From NCBI GenBank assembly GCA_038496675.1, contig CM076669.1, positions 6,256,656 through 6,320,655 on the forward strand: DNA of 64,000 nucleotides, in the 5' to 3' direction. Made by a program: the position numbers and the translations under genes. The stretch is from Rachycentron canadum. Its lineage: Eukaryota; Chordata; Actinopteri; Carangiformes; Rachycentridae. Position 1 is the first letter of the stretch, and every line of letters begins with the position of its first letter. A model generated the notes under the pieces. It did not search any database. It was given only the letters and a program-made list of their open reading frames with translations, and had not been told where the DNA came from. Shown here piece by piece: positions 63,589-64,000 of this stretch.

Positions 63589-63661
63589 TTCTTTCACTTC
63601 TCCACGCTATCGATGTAAAGGTTTTACTTTCATTTCATTTAAAGCGACGTCTTTCACTTTC
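63589..63661 (-). promoter_or_regulatory. Interferon-stimulated response elements of the WWE gene
   Basis: On the minus strand 63661-63652 reads GAAAGTGAAA, a perfect IRF/ISGF3 core (GAAANNGAAA), extended upstream by AAAAAC. A near-copy GAAATGAAAG lies at 63636-63627 and GAAGTGAAAG at 63600-63591. The perfect core is about 68 nt before the A of the start codon, so the 5' UTR is very short. A TTTAAAT stretch between them could serve as a weak TATA element. This layout is typical of interferon-induced genes. Confidence 0.75.
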
Positions 63662-63679
63662 GTTTTTGTGTTGACCGTG

Positions 63680-63890
63680 ATATATATATATATTATATAA
63701 TATATATATATTATATAATATATATATTATATATATATAATATATATATATTATATATATATTATATATATATAATATATATATATTATATATATATAAT
63801 ATATATATATAATATATATATAATATATATATATTATATATATTGGAGAACTATATATATATTATATATATATATATAGTTCTCCAATAG
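63680..63890. repeat. Long AT palindromic repeat
   Basis: About 180 bp of TATA/ATAT with TATTATATAATATA variations, ending in an inverted repeat. 63841-63853 (TATTGGAGAACTA) is the exact reverse complement of 63877-63889, and the AT sequence between can pair as well. Starts about 20 bp upstream of the interferon response element. Sequence order here may be affected by assembly error. Confidence 0.9.
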
Positions 63891-64000
63891 TGAATAGTGA
63901 ATTTTCTGCAAGTGTAACAGTCATGTAGTACTTTATTAAAATTAAAAACTATATATATGATAAATATAAAGCAATATCACAACTTTCAAACAGACAGGAT

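Noticed and set aside
1..64000. Bacterial-type systems, CRISPR arrays, tRNA or rRNA genes
   Set aside because: The window is spliced vertebrate DNA. No spaced direct repeats of CRISPR type and no convincing tRNA or rRNA sequence were seen by eye.

Overview
The window is vertebrate genomic DNA, almost certainly from a ray-finned fish. It has large spliced genes with GT-AG introns, many CA/GT and AT microsatellites, and fish-type interspersed repeats. One of these is a decayed copy of a family I know from percomorph genomes. All calls come from reading the sequence and comparing translated exons with remembered families; no search was run.

Layout: (1) 1-25.1 kb, minus strand: apaf1, the apoptosome scaffold (CARD, NB-ARC ATPase, two WD40 propellers). 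I resolve 1,210 codons from the ATG at 23953; the last ~50 codons lie left of position 1. (2) 27.1-33.4 kb, minus: tcp11l2 (528 aa). (3) 34.6-35.7 kb, minus: a single-coding-exon alpha-1,3-fucosyltransferase of the FUT9 type (371 aa). (4) 35.7-40.7 kb: gene-free and repeat-rich, with a reverse-transcriptase fragment, an LTR-like repeat and microsatellites. (5) 40.8-46.4 kb, plus: depdc4 (546 aa). (6) 46.7-58.8 kb, plus: scyl2 (925 aa), including a 12-nt microexon. (7) 58.9-63.6 kb, minus: a 358-aa protein made almost only of four WWE domains, with an interferon-type promoter and a start codon split by an intron. (8) 63.68-63.89 kb: a long AT palindromic repeat.

The genes are not an operon and belong to unrelated pathways: apoptosis, a TCP11-family protein, glycan fucosylation, a DEP-domain protein, clathrin/endosome trafficking, and a probable antiviral ADP-ribose reader. 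The order is informative. The tcp11l2-depdc4 neighbourhood mirrors TCP11L1-DEPDC7 on human 11p13, and depdc4-scyl2 mirrors human 12q23. The most novel items are the WWE-only interferon-responsive gene, a probable duplicated WD40 exon inside apaf1, and a perfect 30-bp hairpin in depdc4 intron 1.
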